In this document: piece after piece, positions 6,921 to 14,325 of the stretch | Layout of the letters: every line of letters begins with the position of its first letter | Position numbering within the stretch: the stretch's first letter is position 1 | Assembly (NCBI GenBank): GCA_964517975.1 | Contig: CAZFDM010000172.1 | Location: 1 to 15,748, forward strand | Reading direction: 5' to 3' | Origin: JBBIRM01 sp964517975 | GTDB taxonomy: Bacteria > Desulfobacterota > BSN033 > UBA1163 | DNA length: 15,748 bases | Translations under genes and position numbers: made by a program | Notes under the pieces: generated by a model | The model's input: the letters and a program-made list of their open reading frames with translations, nothing else | What the model was told of the DNA's origin: nothing | Databases searched by the model: none

Positions 6921-7838
6921 ATGAAATCAGGAAGCAATCTTGAAAAGATTTTAGAAGCAGGACACTTCGCTTTTACAGGAGAGCTTGGTCCTCCCCGTGG
7001 GGCGAATGTCGAGGTAATTAGAAAAAAGGCAAATTACCTAAAAGGGATCGTCGATGCTGTAAATATCACTGATAACCAGACAGGTGTGGTTCGCATGGCA
7101 AGCTGGGCTGCCTGCCTCCTGGCCATGAAGGAGGGCTTGGAACCTACTCTCCAGATGGTCTGCCGAGATCGGAACCGTTTAGCCATGCAGGCCGATATCT
7201 GTGGTGCTTATGCCCATGGAATCCGAAATATCCTCTGCCTTTCTGGTGATCACCAACAATTTGGGGACCACCCCCTGAGCAAAGGGGTCTTTGACATTGA
7301 TTCAATCCAACTGATCTACACCGTTCGGAAGATGCGGGATAGTGGAAAATTTATAAACGATGAAGAAATAGATGAAGCACCCAAAATGTTCATCGGGGCT
7401 GCTGAAAACCCTTTTGGTGAGCCATTGGAATGGCGGGTCCATCGACTGGCAAAAAAAATAAATGCTGGGGTCGACTTCATCCAGACCCAATGCATTTACG
7501 ATATGAAAATCTTCCGCGAATGGATGCGGCAGGCCAATGATATGGGACTCACCGAAAAGGTCCACATCCTTGCAGGAGTCACCCCGCTGAAATCAGGAGG
7601 TATGGCACGATACATGGCAAAAAATGTTTCAGGAATTATCATCCCTGAAGAGATCATTGACCGAATGGTCAAGGCACCCAAGGCAGCTGAAGAAGGGATT
7701 AAGATCTGTGTAGAACAGATCGAGGAATTGAAAGAGATCAAAGGTGTCCATGGGATTCACCTCATGGCAATTGAATGGGAACATCGGGTACCAGAAATTG
7801 CTGAACGAGCTAAGTTGGTACCCAGACCTAAGGTTTAA
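6921..7838 (+). CDS. metF: Methylene-tetrahydrofolate reductase, MetF family (first copy)
   Basis: The 305-residue TIM-barrel protein is a MetF homologue. The three active-site positions known from E. coli MetF are retained: the catalytic glutamate (E21 in GELGPPRG), the aspartate after the FAD-binding strand (D110 in LSGDHQ), and the folate-contacting glutamine (Q190 in IQTQCIYD). The enzyme interconverts 5,10-methylene-THF and 5-methyl-THF using FAD, and is a key step of the methyl branch of the Wood-Ljungdahl pathway. Bacterial MetF proteins of this small type usually need a partner, MetV, which is encoded at 9519. RBS GGAGG is 10 bases before the ATG. The cytochrome b gene follows 13 bases after the stop, so metF and a membrane electron carrier are probably co-transcribed. 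Confidence 0.92.
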   Translation: MKSGSNLEKILEAGHFAFTGELGPPRGANVEVIRKKANYLKGIVDAVNITDNQTGVVRMASWAACLLAMKEGLEPTLQMVCRDRNRLAMQADICGAYAHGIRNILCLSGDHQQFGDHPLSKGVFDIDSIQLIYTVRKMRDSGKFINDEEIDEAPKMFIGAAENPFGEPLEWRVHRLAKKINAGVDFIQTQCIYDMKIFREWMRQANDMGLTEKVHILAGVTPLKSGGMARYMAKNVSGIIIPEEIIDRMVKAPKAAEEGIKICVEQIEELKEIKGVHGIHLMAIEWEHRVPEIAERAKLVPRPKV

Positions 7839-7851
7839 AAAGGAGGTCTTC

Positions 7852-8523
7852 ATGTTCGAATTTGTTCGTGGACCACTGATATGGATTTCTTTTTTGATTT
7901 TCATTGCGGGTCTCCTCTACCAAACGTTTAAGTTTTTCAACCTCTCCAGAAAAAAGGAACTTATCTTCATTGATCTCCCATTCAATCCTGAAAAACCAAA
8001 GAGTAAGGGATTTTTTCAAAGAGTCGGAGATTGGCTTGTCTATTTAAAGAAAGAGACTGTCTGGAGAACTCATCCATTGATGATGGTCCTAACCTGGGTT
8101 TTTCATATCTCTCTATTTATCATACCAATCTTCCTCTTGGGGCATAATATACTCTTGAATGAGGCATGGGGAATAAGTTTCTATAGTTTCCCTGAATTTA
8201 TTTCAGACCTACTCACATGGATCCCCTTTATCTGTGGAGGGATCTTTCTGTTTAGGCGAATCTTCTTACGCAGAGTTCGTGCCATAACCACAGGATATGA
8301 CTATCTAACCCTGATGATCACCCTCGCCCCCTTCATTACAGGTTACTTGGCTTACCATCAAATGGCCGATTATCAAACACTGATTTTCTTGCATATCCTT
8401 GCAGGGGAGGTAATGTTCATAACGATTCCTTTTACAAAGCTGGGACATATGCTTTTTTTCTTCTTCTATCGCTTTTTCATCGGAAGCGAATATAGCTTCG
8501 GCCGTGGGAGGCGAACGTGGTAG
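7852..8523 (+). CDS. NarI/DsrM/TmcC-type membrane cytochrome b subunit
   Basis: The 223-residue protein has five predicted membrane helices (about residues 7-27, 76-98, 115-135, 150-168, 176-206), as in NarI. H85 and H98 in helix 2 and H181 and H199 in helix 5 sit where NarI binds two hemes b; the 18-residue gap in helix 5 and the RRVRAITTGYDYL loop match NarI closely. The 13-residue gap in helix 2 is longer than the 10 of E. coli NarI. Such subunits pass electrons between menaquinone, periplasmic cytochrome c and cytoplasmic Fe-S partners. The frame is open from 7744, but the ATG at 7852, preceded by AAAAAGGAGG, is the true start because the upstream part lies inside metF. The next gene encodes a two-cluster Fe-S protein, a likely direct partner. 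Confidence 0.85.
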   Translation: MFEFVRGPLIWISFLIFIAGLLYQTFKFFNLSRKKELIFIDLPFNPEKPKSKGFFQRVGDWLVYLKKETVWRTHPLMMVLTWVFHISLFIIPIFLLGHNILLNEAWGISFYSFPEFISDLLTWIPFICGGIFLFRRIFLRRVRAITTGYDYLTLMITLAPFITGYLAYHQMADYQTLIFLHILAGEVMFITIPFTKLGHMLFFFFYRFFIGSEYSFGRGRRTW

Positions 8524-8554
8524 GTCTTAGTGGGTAAATCGAAGGGAGGAAGGA

Positions 8555-8956
8555 ATGTCAAGACAAGAGACCCGACCGATTGATACGGATCAAATAAAAA
8601 GGATGCTGAAAAAGAAGAAGGGCAAAATGAAATTGCTTCTTTCCCATTGTGTGCGCTGTAGCCTTTGCGCAGAAAGTTGTTTCTTATATATGACTCACGG
8701 AAAAGATCCTCAATATATGCCTTCCTATAAGGTAATTAATTCTTTAGGGAAACTCTATAAAAAGGGCGGAAAGGTCGACCACAATTTTCTGGAAAGCATC
8801 AAGGGCATTGTTTGGAAAAATTGTGTCCTTTGTCGACGGTGCTATTGCCCAGTAGGAATCGATATTCCGAGTATGATTACCTTTGCAAGAACGATTTGCC
8901 GATCTCAAGGGGTTTACCCTCGACTGGATGAATCCATCTCGGAGAGTTGGCTATAG
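8555..8956 (+). CDS. Small HdrD/TmcB-like protein with two Fe-S cluster motifs
   Basis: The 133-residue product contains two cysteine clusters in an HdrC/HdrD-type arrangement: C32, C35, C38, C42 (CX2CX2CX3C) and C90, C93, C96, C98 (CX2CX2CXCP, two residues shorter than usual before the last cysteine). The tail GIDIPSMITFARTICRSQ resembles the segment after the second cluster in HdrC and TmcB-like proteins. It has no signal peptide or membrane helix, so it is probably cytoplasmic, docked on the cytochrome b encoded just upstream. Full-length HdrD, DsrK and TmcB partners carry C-terminal CCG domains, which are absent here; the gene ends at TAG with non-coding-looking sequence after it. It may be a minimal relay that hands electrons to another CCG protein such as HdrB. 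RBS GGGAGGAAGGA is immediately before the ATG. Confidence 0.75.
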   Translation: MSRQETRPIDTDQIKRMLKKKKGKMKLLLSHCVRCSLCAESCFLYMTHGKDPQYMPSYKVINSLGKLYKKGGKVDHNFLESIKGIVWKNCVLCRRCYCPVGIDIPSMITFARTICRSQGVYPRLDESISESWL

Positions 8957-9005
8957 GGGTTCCTGTGTGACATAGGGAGGTTTGGGTCTATAGGAAGTTT
9001 ATCTC

Positions 9006-9021
9006 ACCCTTTCATAAGGGT
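9006..9021 (+). other. Short hairpin in the gap between the Fe-S and cytochrome c genes
   Basis: ACCCTT-TCAT-AAGGGT forms a 6-bp stem with a 4-base loop. The following TTGTATT is only weakly U-rich, so it is a poor terminator. It could attenuate transcription or stabilise an mRNA end. The 105-base gap otherwise shows only the AGGAG ribosome-binding site (9050-9054). Confidence 0.3.
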
Positions 9022-9061
9022 TGTATTCGATAGTGATAAAGAAATACATAGGAGCAATAGC

Positions 9062-9478
9062 ATGATAAATAAAGGTTACCTAATAGCCCTTTCCATAATG
9101 ATTATATCATCGTTTGCCTTCAATGACCTCAAAGCACAGCCTGACAATATTTTATTGAATCACCCTGAGGTCTTTAAGAAAAGAGAGCGACCTCCTGTAC
9201 TCTTCCCCCACAATCGTCATATGGAGGGAGGACTTTCCTGTAAAGATTGTCATCATCAATACAAGGATGGGAAAAACATATTAGACGAAAGCACGCTTCA
9301 AGAGGGAAGAGAGGGAATCCGATGTTCTTCCTGTCACGACCGTCGTTCTCGTCCTAACCTTTCGAAGGCCTTTCATCACCAGTGTATCTTCTGCCATAAA
9401 AAGTATGAAAAAGAAAATAAAAAGGCAGTTCCTCGGTTCTGTGGAGAATGTCACCTCTGGAGGCAGAGATTAAAGTAA
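9062..9478 (+). CDS. Secreted tetraheme class III (c3-type) cytochrome c
   Basis: The 138-residue protein starts with a Sec signal peptide (lysine 4, hydrophobic stretch about 6-20, probable cleavage near residue 25 after LKA). Four CXXCH heme-attachment motifs follow: C60-H64, C88-H92, C108-H112 and C127-H131. Extra histidines H50, H53, H65 and H105/H106 are placed to be distal ligands, giving bis-His hemes as in cytochromes c3. It should act in the periplasm, accepting or donating electrons to the cytochrome b encoded at 7852. This b / Fe-S / c3 trio resembles the core of the Tmc complex of sulfate reducers, in a different gene order. AGGAG lies 7 bases before the ATG. Confidence 0.92.
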   Translation: MINKGYLIALSIMIISSFAFNDLKAQPDNILLNHPEVFKKRERPPVLFPHNRHMEGGLSCKDCHHQYKDGKNILDESTLQEGREGIRCSSCHDRRSRPNLSKAFHHQCIFCHKKYEKENKKAVPRFCGECHLWRQRLK

Positions 9479-9518
9479 TCATGGAAGAGATTAAACGTTT
9501 CAAACATGGAGGGTAAAA

Positions 9519-10193
9519 ATGATAGTTGCTGAGAGAAAACCTTTGGAAGAGATTAAGGAAATGGTGAAGGGTTTTAAAAAGATTTTAAATGTGGGTTGTG
9601 GGGGGTGTACCTCCATTTGCCTTTCCGGGGGCCAGAAGGAGGTCTATCTCCTGAACGAGGACCTCAAGAATGCGCTCAATATAGAAAATACTCATTTTCA
9701 AATAGATGGATTTACCATTGAACGACAGTGCAATGCTGATTTTTTCTCCGATTTAGATGAAATGGTTAAGGGATATGAGGCGATCTTGTCAATGGCCTGT
9801 GGGGCGGGGGTTCAATTCGTTGCCGAAAGATATCCTGACAGACCAGTCTTTCCCGCTCTTAACACCATCTTCGTTGGTACAGACAGAGAGGTTGGGTGGT
9901 ATGAGGAAAATTGCCGAATGTGTGGGGATTGTGTCTTGGGAGAAACCGGAGGCATCTGTCCTGTGACGAGGTGTGCAAAATCAATCTTTAACGGACCGTG
10001 TGGGGGAACTTCCAAAGATGGAAAATGTGAGGTGAGCAAGGAAACTCCATGCGCATGGTATGAAATTTATGAGCGTTTGAAAAAACAAGGCCGATTAAAT
10101 AATATCATCAAAGTAACTCTCCCGAGGGAATGGCGGAATCAAACAAGAAGGTCCTTTATTCACGAGGCATTTAAAAAGAGATACGCAAGATAA
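9519..10193 (+). CDS. metV: MetV-like partner subunit of methylene-THF reductase
   Basis: The 224-residue protein matches the MetV / 'methylenetetrahydrofolate reductase C-terminal domain' family. It has an N-terminal NVGCGGCTSICLSGG segment (C27, C30, C34), middle cysteines C71 and C94 (MACGAGVQ), and a cysteine-rich C-terminal domain (C132, C135, C138, C147, C152, C161, C170, C178) with the family signature FNGPCGGT..GKCEV. In acetogens MetV binds MetF, and the C-terminal cysteines hold zinc or Fe-S clusters that route electrons to MetF from HdrABC-type partners. The gene sits between the cytochrome trio and the second metF, 40 bases after the cytochrome c gene. GGAGGG precedes the ATG by 5 bases. 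Confidence 0.88.
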   Translation: MIVAERKPLEEIKEMVKGFKKILNVGCGGCTSICLSGGQKEVYLLNEDLKNALNIENTHFQIDGFTIERQCNADFFSDLDEMVKGYEAILSMACGAGVQFVAERYPDRPVFPALNTIFVGTDREVGWYEENCRMCGDCVLGETGGICPVTRCAKSIFNGPCGGTSKDGKCEVSKETPCAWYEIYERLKKQGRLNNIIKVTLPREWRNQTRRSFIHEAFKKRYAR

Positions 10194-10461
10194 GAAGAGG
10201 TCTCCCTCAACCTCTCGCGTAAGAGGAGAATCCCTTCCAATTGACAGAACTACAATTTTTATATTAAATAAGGTTTGCTTGAGGGATCAAAAGACTATCT
10301 GCTTGATCAAATTGGGGGAGTAACAGTACATTCGATTAGGAGAGCTGGTTTTTAATCTCTGGGATTGAAGAACCCCTTTAACCTAATCCACCAAATGGAT
10401 TAATAATCTCTCTGTCCTATAGGTAGATTGGTGGGACAGAAAGAAGAAAGGGAGGAGACCC
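10194..10461 (+). other. Structured leader region before metF2 (candidate cis-regulatory RNA)
   Basis: No ORF is visible in these 268 bases, but inverted repeats are dense. The best hairpin is 10347-10374 (11 base pairs with one bulge, loop TCTGG). It is enclosed by GATTAGG (10334-10340) pairing with CCTAATC (10382-10388). Downstream, CCACCAA (10388-10394) can pair with TTGGTGG (10428-10434), while CTGTCC (10412-10417) pairs with GGACAG (10434-10439); these two are crossed, so they form a pseudoknot or compete. Upstream are GATCAA/TTGATC (10285-10290 / 10303-10308) and CCTCT/AGAGG (10211-10226). The ribosome-binding site GGGAGGAG (10450-10457) follows. It does not match the THF or SAM-I riboswitch motifs I know. 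Function is unproven. Confidence 0.4.
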
Positions 10462-11337
10462 ATGACTTTCAAGGAACGCTTGGACTCAGGAAAATTCGCG
10501 GTTGTTGTCGAACTTCAACCTCCCAAAGGGATCAATCTCTCTGAAATTTACCAACATGCCGAATCCCTGAGAGGCCGTGTGGATGCGATCAATGTGCCTG
10601 ATCTTCAGAATTCAATTATGAGACTGGGGTCCCTCTCCGTATGTACCCTTTTAAAGGATAAAGGATTAGAAGTCATCTTTAATCTCTCCTGCGGTGACCG
10701 AAACCGACTGGCCCTGCAGTCCGAACTCCTTAATGCCGCTGCCCTGGGAATTAAGAATGTCCTAATTCTTCAAGGCACTCCCCCCTCCATTGGAGACCAT
10801 TTTGATGCAAAACCTGTGTTCGACCTTGATGTGACAGGCCTTTTAGGAGCGGCCAAACGCCTCCAAGAGGGCTATGACCTCGCAGGAAATGACCTTCAAG
10901 GTAAACCGCATTTTTGTGTTGGAACTATGGTCAACGCTGGGGCAAAGGGCCATATCCTCGACCTGGAGATCATGGATATGGAGAAGAAGATTCGGTCAGG
11001 GGCTGAATTCTTTATCACCAACTCTATTTACGATGTTCATTTGATCGAGAAGTTTTCAAAGAAAGTCGCTCACTTTAAAGTGCCCATCCTCGTCAGCATT
11101 ACCCTGCTCAAATCAGTTGGCATGGCTCGCTACATGAATAAACATATCGAAGGGACCTTCATCCCCGATTCAATCATTGACCAGTTGATGCGGGCTTCTG
11201 ATAAACAGGAGGAGAGTATTCGGATCGCTGCCAATTTAATCAAAGAAATGAAATCCTTCTGCCAAGGCGTTCAGATTATTCCAATCGGATGGGAAAACCT
11301 TATCCCTCCGCTCTTGGATCAACTAAGATTGTCTTAA
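10462..11337 (+). CDS. Divergent MetF-family paralogue (second copy)
   Basis: The 291-residue protein is a MetF-fold homologue of the 6921 gene and keeps the glutamate (E17 in VVELQPPKG) and the general TIM-barrel pattern. Two key positions differ. The aspartate after the flavin strand is threonine (T106 in LQGTPPS; D110 in the first copy), and the folate-binding glutamine is asparagine (N187 in ITNSIYD; Q190 in the first copy). In E. coli MetF both residues matter for folate binding or catalysis, so this protein may not be an ordinary methylene-THF reductase. It could be a partner or regulatory subunit, act on a modified C1 carrier, or have changed electron preference. It follows metV and is 3 bases from the sensor kinase gene. 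RBS GGGAGGAG precedes the ATG by 4 bases. Confidence 0.85.
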   Translation: MTFKERLDSGKFAVVVELQPPKGINLSEIYQHAESLRGRVDAINVPDLQNSIMRLGSLSVCTLLKDKGLEVIFNLSCGDRNRLALQSELLNAAALGIKNVLILQGTPPSIGDHFDAKPVFDLDVTGLLGAAKRLQEGYDLAGNDLQGKPHFCVGTMVNAGAKGHILDLEIMDMEKKIRSGAEFFITNSIYDVHLIEKFSKKVAHFKVPILVSITLLKSVGMARYMNKHIEGTFIPDSIIDQLMRASDKQEESIRIAANLIKEMKSFCQGVQIIPIGWENLIPPLLDQLRLS

Positions 11338-11340
11338 GGG

Positions 11341-13758
11341 ATGGCAGGTGAATCCATCCCCATTGAACCGTCAACTGATAAGGTTATGAAAGAGTTCTCT
11401 TCGCTTGTCACCCTTCAATCGTTATGTTATTTTGAAAAAGGTATGCAGAAAAAGAGACCCCTGTTACCCGCCAAAAGGAAGAGACATCTCCATCGAGTAA
11501 AACCCCTTGAAAGAGAATTAGGCTCGGAGATGTTTCAGGCCATCGCGGAGTTAGGAAATGATGGGATTCTTGTCTTTAACGAAAATCATCGCATTGAGTT
11601 TGCCAACCGAATGGCCTCTGAGATCTCTGGATACTCCCATGAAGAACTTCTCCAAATGACCATTCTCTCTTTATTAGGGAAATCCGGCCAGGCCTTCCTC
11701 GAGGACATCTTCCTCCACCCCGATCAGTATGGGGAGAAAGTTTGCACTGAAACCCAGTTGGTGACTTCTAAAGGGACGACCAAGGAGATGGAACTCTGTA
11801 TTGCCCTATCTCAAACCCCTCAGGGGGTAAGAAAAGGTTATGCCTATCTCCGAGATATCACAGAATCGAAACAGATGGAGCGAAAACTCCGAGAGGCAAC
11901 CCAGCAGTTCGAAAAAATTGCAGAGATGGGGGATGATGGGATTGTGGTCTTTGATCAGGCCTTTGAAATTACCTTTGCAAATCAGATGGCCTCTGAGATC
12001 ACTGGAATCCCAAAGGAAGATCTGATTGGAAGAAATTTTTTCACAGTGATCGGTAAGGAGGATAAAGAATTTCTGGAAGGAACAGTTACCCGAGGAGTAG
12101 GGATTGGGGAAAAGCTCTGTACAGAGATGTGTATTGTCACCCCTCAGGGCCAAGTGAAGGACGCTGAGGTCTGTATCGCACTTGCCAAATCCGAAACAGG
12201 TGAGGTAAAGACATACGCCTACATCCGTGACATCACGGAACGAAAAAAATTTGAGAGGGAACTCAAGGATTCTGAAGAGAAATTACGCAACCTCTTTGAA
12301 AGGGTTAGGCATGGACTGTTCATCAGCACAAGGGAAGGTAAATTTTTAGATTGTAATCAGGCCCTCTTGGATATGTTGGGTTATTCAACCAAGGAAGAAT
12401 TTCTAAAAATTGATATTGCTAAGGACCTCTATGTGAACCCTGAGGACCGAAGAATCTTCCAGAAGAGGATGGAGCAGGACGGCTATGTGAAGGACATGGA
12501 AGTTGAATTTAAGAAGAAAAACGGTGAGAGGATTACAATATTGCTTACAGGCTATCCTATTAAAAATGAGAAGGGAGAGATTACGGGTTATCAGGGAATC
12601 AATTTAGATATCTCAGAGAGAAAACGAATCGAAAACGAACTTCGTGAGGCCAACCAATTTTTCATGAACTTGATTGAAAGCTCGGTAGATGGAATTATTG
12701 CCGCCGATATGAAAGGCAATATTTTCATTTTCAATAAAGGGGCAGAGGCTTTAACTGGTTACAAGGCCGAAGAGGTCATCGGAAAGATTCATATCACCCA
12801 GATCTACCCCCCTGGAATGGCCAAAGAGATCATGAAAAAACTTCGAAGTCCCGACTATGGAGGGGTTGGGAAATTCATCCCCACCCAACTCAATGTCCTT
12901 AACAAATTTGGGGAGGAAATCCCTGTCCAACTCTCAGCAACGCTTATCTATGATAGCGCTGGTAAGGAAATAGCCAGCGTGGGCATCTTTACTGACTTGA
13001 GGCCAAGGATTCAGATAGAAAAGAAGCTTGAGGAAACCCATCTCCAATTGGTTAATTCTGAGAAGATGGCCTCCCTTGGGAAACTGGCCGCAGGCATCGC
13101 CCATGAAATCAATAATCCCCTTGGAGGAATTCTTATCTACTCCAGCCTTCTCATGGAAGATCTCCCGGAAGGAGACCCAAAGCGTAATGATCTGTCTCGA
13201 ATCGTTCAAGAGGCAAGTCGATGTAAGGAAATTGTAAAGAGCCTTCTTGAATTTGCACGTCAAACTGAGCCTAAAATGGAACCCACGGATGTCAATCGGG
13301 CTATTAACGATGGCCTATTCTTCTTAGTGAATCAGGCACTTTTTCATAATATAAAGATAGTCAAAAAATTCGATCCCTTCCTTCCTTTTGTCAGAGGAAA
13401 TGCAAGTCAGTTAAAACAGGTTTTTATGAATATCATCGTCAATGCCGCAGAGGCCATGCATGGTAGTGGAACGCTCACCATCTCCACAGCCTCTTCCCCA
13501 GACGGAAGATATGTCTCGATAGAATTTACGGATACCGGAGAAGGCATCCCAGAAGAAAACCTTACCAGAATCTTTGACCCCTTCTTTACCACAAAAGCAG
13601 TAGGAAAGGGAACGGGTTTAGGCCTTGCTACTTCATATGGGATCATTCAAGACCATGGAGGCCATATCCGTGTCAAGAGTAAAGTAGGTGAAGGGACGAC
13701 CTTCATCATTGAGCTTCCAACCTATATCGAAAACCAATCCATGATGGAGGTAAGTTAA
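11341..13758 (+). CDS. Soluble multi-PAS sensor histidine kinase
   Basis: The 805-residue protein has four PAS domains (about residues 63-175, 188-300, 313-425, 438-555), each ending in a coiled linker, the first three with a DIxE(S/R)K-type exit. A HisKA domain follows, with the phospho-accepting H588 in AGIAHEINNP, then an HATPase_c domain (N-box around N697-N701, DTGEG at 731-735, GKGTGLGL at 755-762). No membrane segment is visible, so it senses a cytoplasmic signal. PAS1 and PAS2 look like a tandem duplication and share two cysteines 18 residues apart (C135/C153; C260/C278). No response regulator is encoded in the window. Its place between metF2 and hdrC suggests it senses the state of this pathway, perhaps redox. 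The first ATG is 3 bases after the metF2 stop; ATG 11386 is an alternative start. Confidence 0.88.
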   Translation: MAGESIPIEPSTDKVMKEFSSLVTLQSLCYFEKGMQKKRPLLPAKRKRHLHRVKPLERELGSEMFQAIAELGNDGILVFNENHRIEFANRMASEISGYSHEELLQMTILSLLGKSGQAFLEDIFLHPDQYGEKVCTETQLVTSKGTTKEMELCIALSQTPQGVRKGYAYLRDITESKQMERKLREATQQFEKIAEMGDDGIVVFDQAFEITFANQMASEITGIPKEDLIGRNFFTVIGKEDKEFLEGTVTRGVGIGEKLCTEMCIVTPQGQVKDAEVCIALAKSETGEVKTYAYIRDITERKKFERELKDSEEKLRNLFERVRHGLFISTREGKFLDCNQALLDMLGYSTKEEFLKIDIAKDLYVNPEDRRIFQKRMEQDGYVKDMEVEFKKKNGERITILLTGYPIKNEKGEITGYQGINLDISERKRIENELREANQFFMNLIESSVDGIIAADMKGNIFIFNKGAEALTGYKAEEVIGKIHITQIYPPGMAKEIMKKLRSPDYGGVGKFIPTQLNVLNKFGEEIPVQLSATLIYDSAGKEIASVGIFTDLRPRIQIEKKLEETHLQLVNSEKMASLGKLAAGIAHEINNPLGGILIYSSLLMEDLPEGDPKRNDLSRIVQEASRCKEIVKSLLEFARQTEPKMEPTDVNRAINDGLFFLVNQALFHNIKIVKKFDPFLPFVRGNASQLKQVFMNIIVNAAEAMHGSGTLTISTASSPDGRYVSIEFTDTGEGIPEENLTRIFDPFFTTKAVGKGTGLGLATSYGIIQDHGGHIRVKSKVGEGTTFIIELPTYIENQSMMEVS

Positions 13759-13761
13759 GTC

Positions 13762-14325
13762 ATGATTTCAAATGAACCGGTCACCTTAGGAGAAAATTCT
13801 TTTTTATCGGAAGTCGTTCAGGCCAGTGGGGAAACCATTCAAGCCTGTTATCAATGTCAGAAATGCTCTGCAGGATGCCCGGTGGCATACGCCATGGATA
13901 TCCTTCCCAACCAGGTCCTCCGCCATATTCAATATAATCATCGAGAAAAGGTTCTCTCATCCAAAACGATTTGGATCTGTGCCTCTTGTTATACTTGCAG
14001 TGTTCGATGCCCTAACAATATCGATATTGCCAAAATCATGGATACGTTAAGAAGTATTGCCCTCTCCTCCGGGATCAAGCCAGGAGAAAAGGACATCCCT
14101 ATTTTCCACTCGATTTTTTTGGACACGGTTAAATCAAAAGGGAGAATCCACGAGCTTAGCCTCATCCTGAAATTTAAGTCCAAAACCCGAGACTTTTTCA
14201 AAGATGCCAACCTTGGGTTGAAAATGTACCGAAAAGGTAAGATCAAACTCTTTCCATCAAAGTTCGGAGGTGGAAAGGAGATTAAGGAAATTTTCAGCGC
14301 TTTTGAGAAAAGGGAGAAACAATAA
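13762..14325 (+). CDS. hdrC: Heterodisulfide reductase subunit C-like protein
   Basis: The 187-residue protein carries two [4Fe-4S] motifs of the CX2CX2CX3CP type: C29, C32, C35, C39 and C73, C76, C79, C83. Spacing, order and total length match HdrC, which relays electrons between HdrA and HdrB. The C-terminal region after residue 100 is basic with no recognised motif. Its ribosome-binding site, GGAGG, lies inside the 3' end of the kinase gene (13745-13749), and the ATG is 3 bases after that stop, so the kinase and hdrC are coupled. In bacteria without coenzyme M/B chemistry, HdrCB pairs act as electron adapters; in acetogens they partner with MetFV. Confidence 0.9.
   Translation: MISNEPVTLGENSFLSEVVQASGETIQACYQCQKCSAGCPVAYAMDILPNQVLRHIQYNHREKVLSSKTIWICASCYTCSVRCPNNIDIAKIMDTLRSIALSSGIKPGEKDIPIFHSIFLDTVKSKGRIHELSLILKFKSKTRDFFKDANLGLKMYRKGKIKLFPSKFGGGKEIKEIFSAFEKREKQ

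Noticed and set aside
7744..7851. Upstream extension of the cytochrome b ORF.
   Set aside because: It overlaps the 3' end of metF1 in another frame. The strong AAAAAGGAGG site and a membrane-type N-terminus place the start at 7852.
8555..9478. Possible single read-through protein: the Fe-S gene and the cytochrome c gene are in the same frame, separated by one TAG and 35 open codons.
   Set aside because: The intervening codons do not read like protein. A clear AGGAG site precedes the cytochrome ATG, and the cytochrome needs its own N-terminal signal peptide, which a fusion would bury. The open frame is short enough to be chance.
10194..10461. THF or SAM-I riboswitch before metF2.
   Set aside because: Conserved core sequences of those classes as I know them are not present, so only a generic structured leader is claimed.
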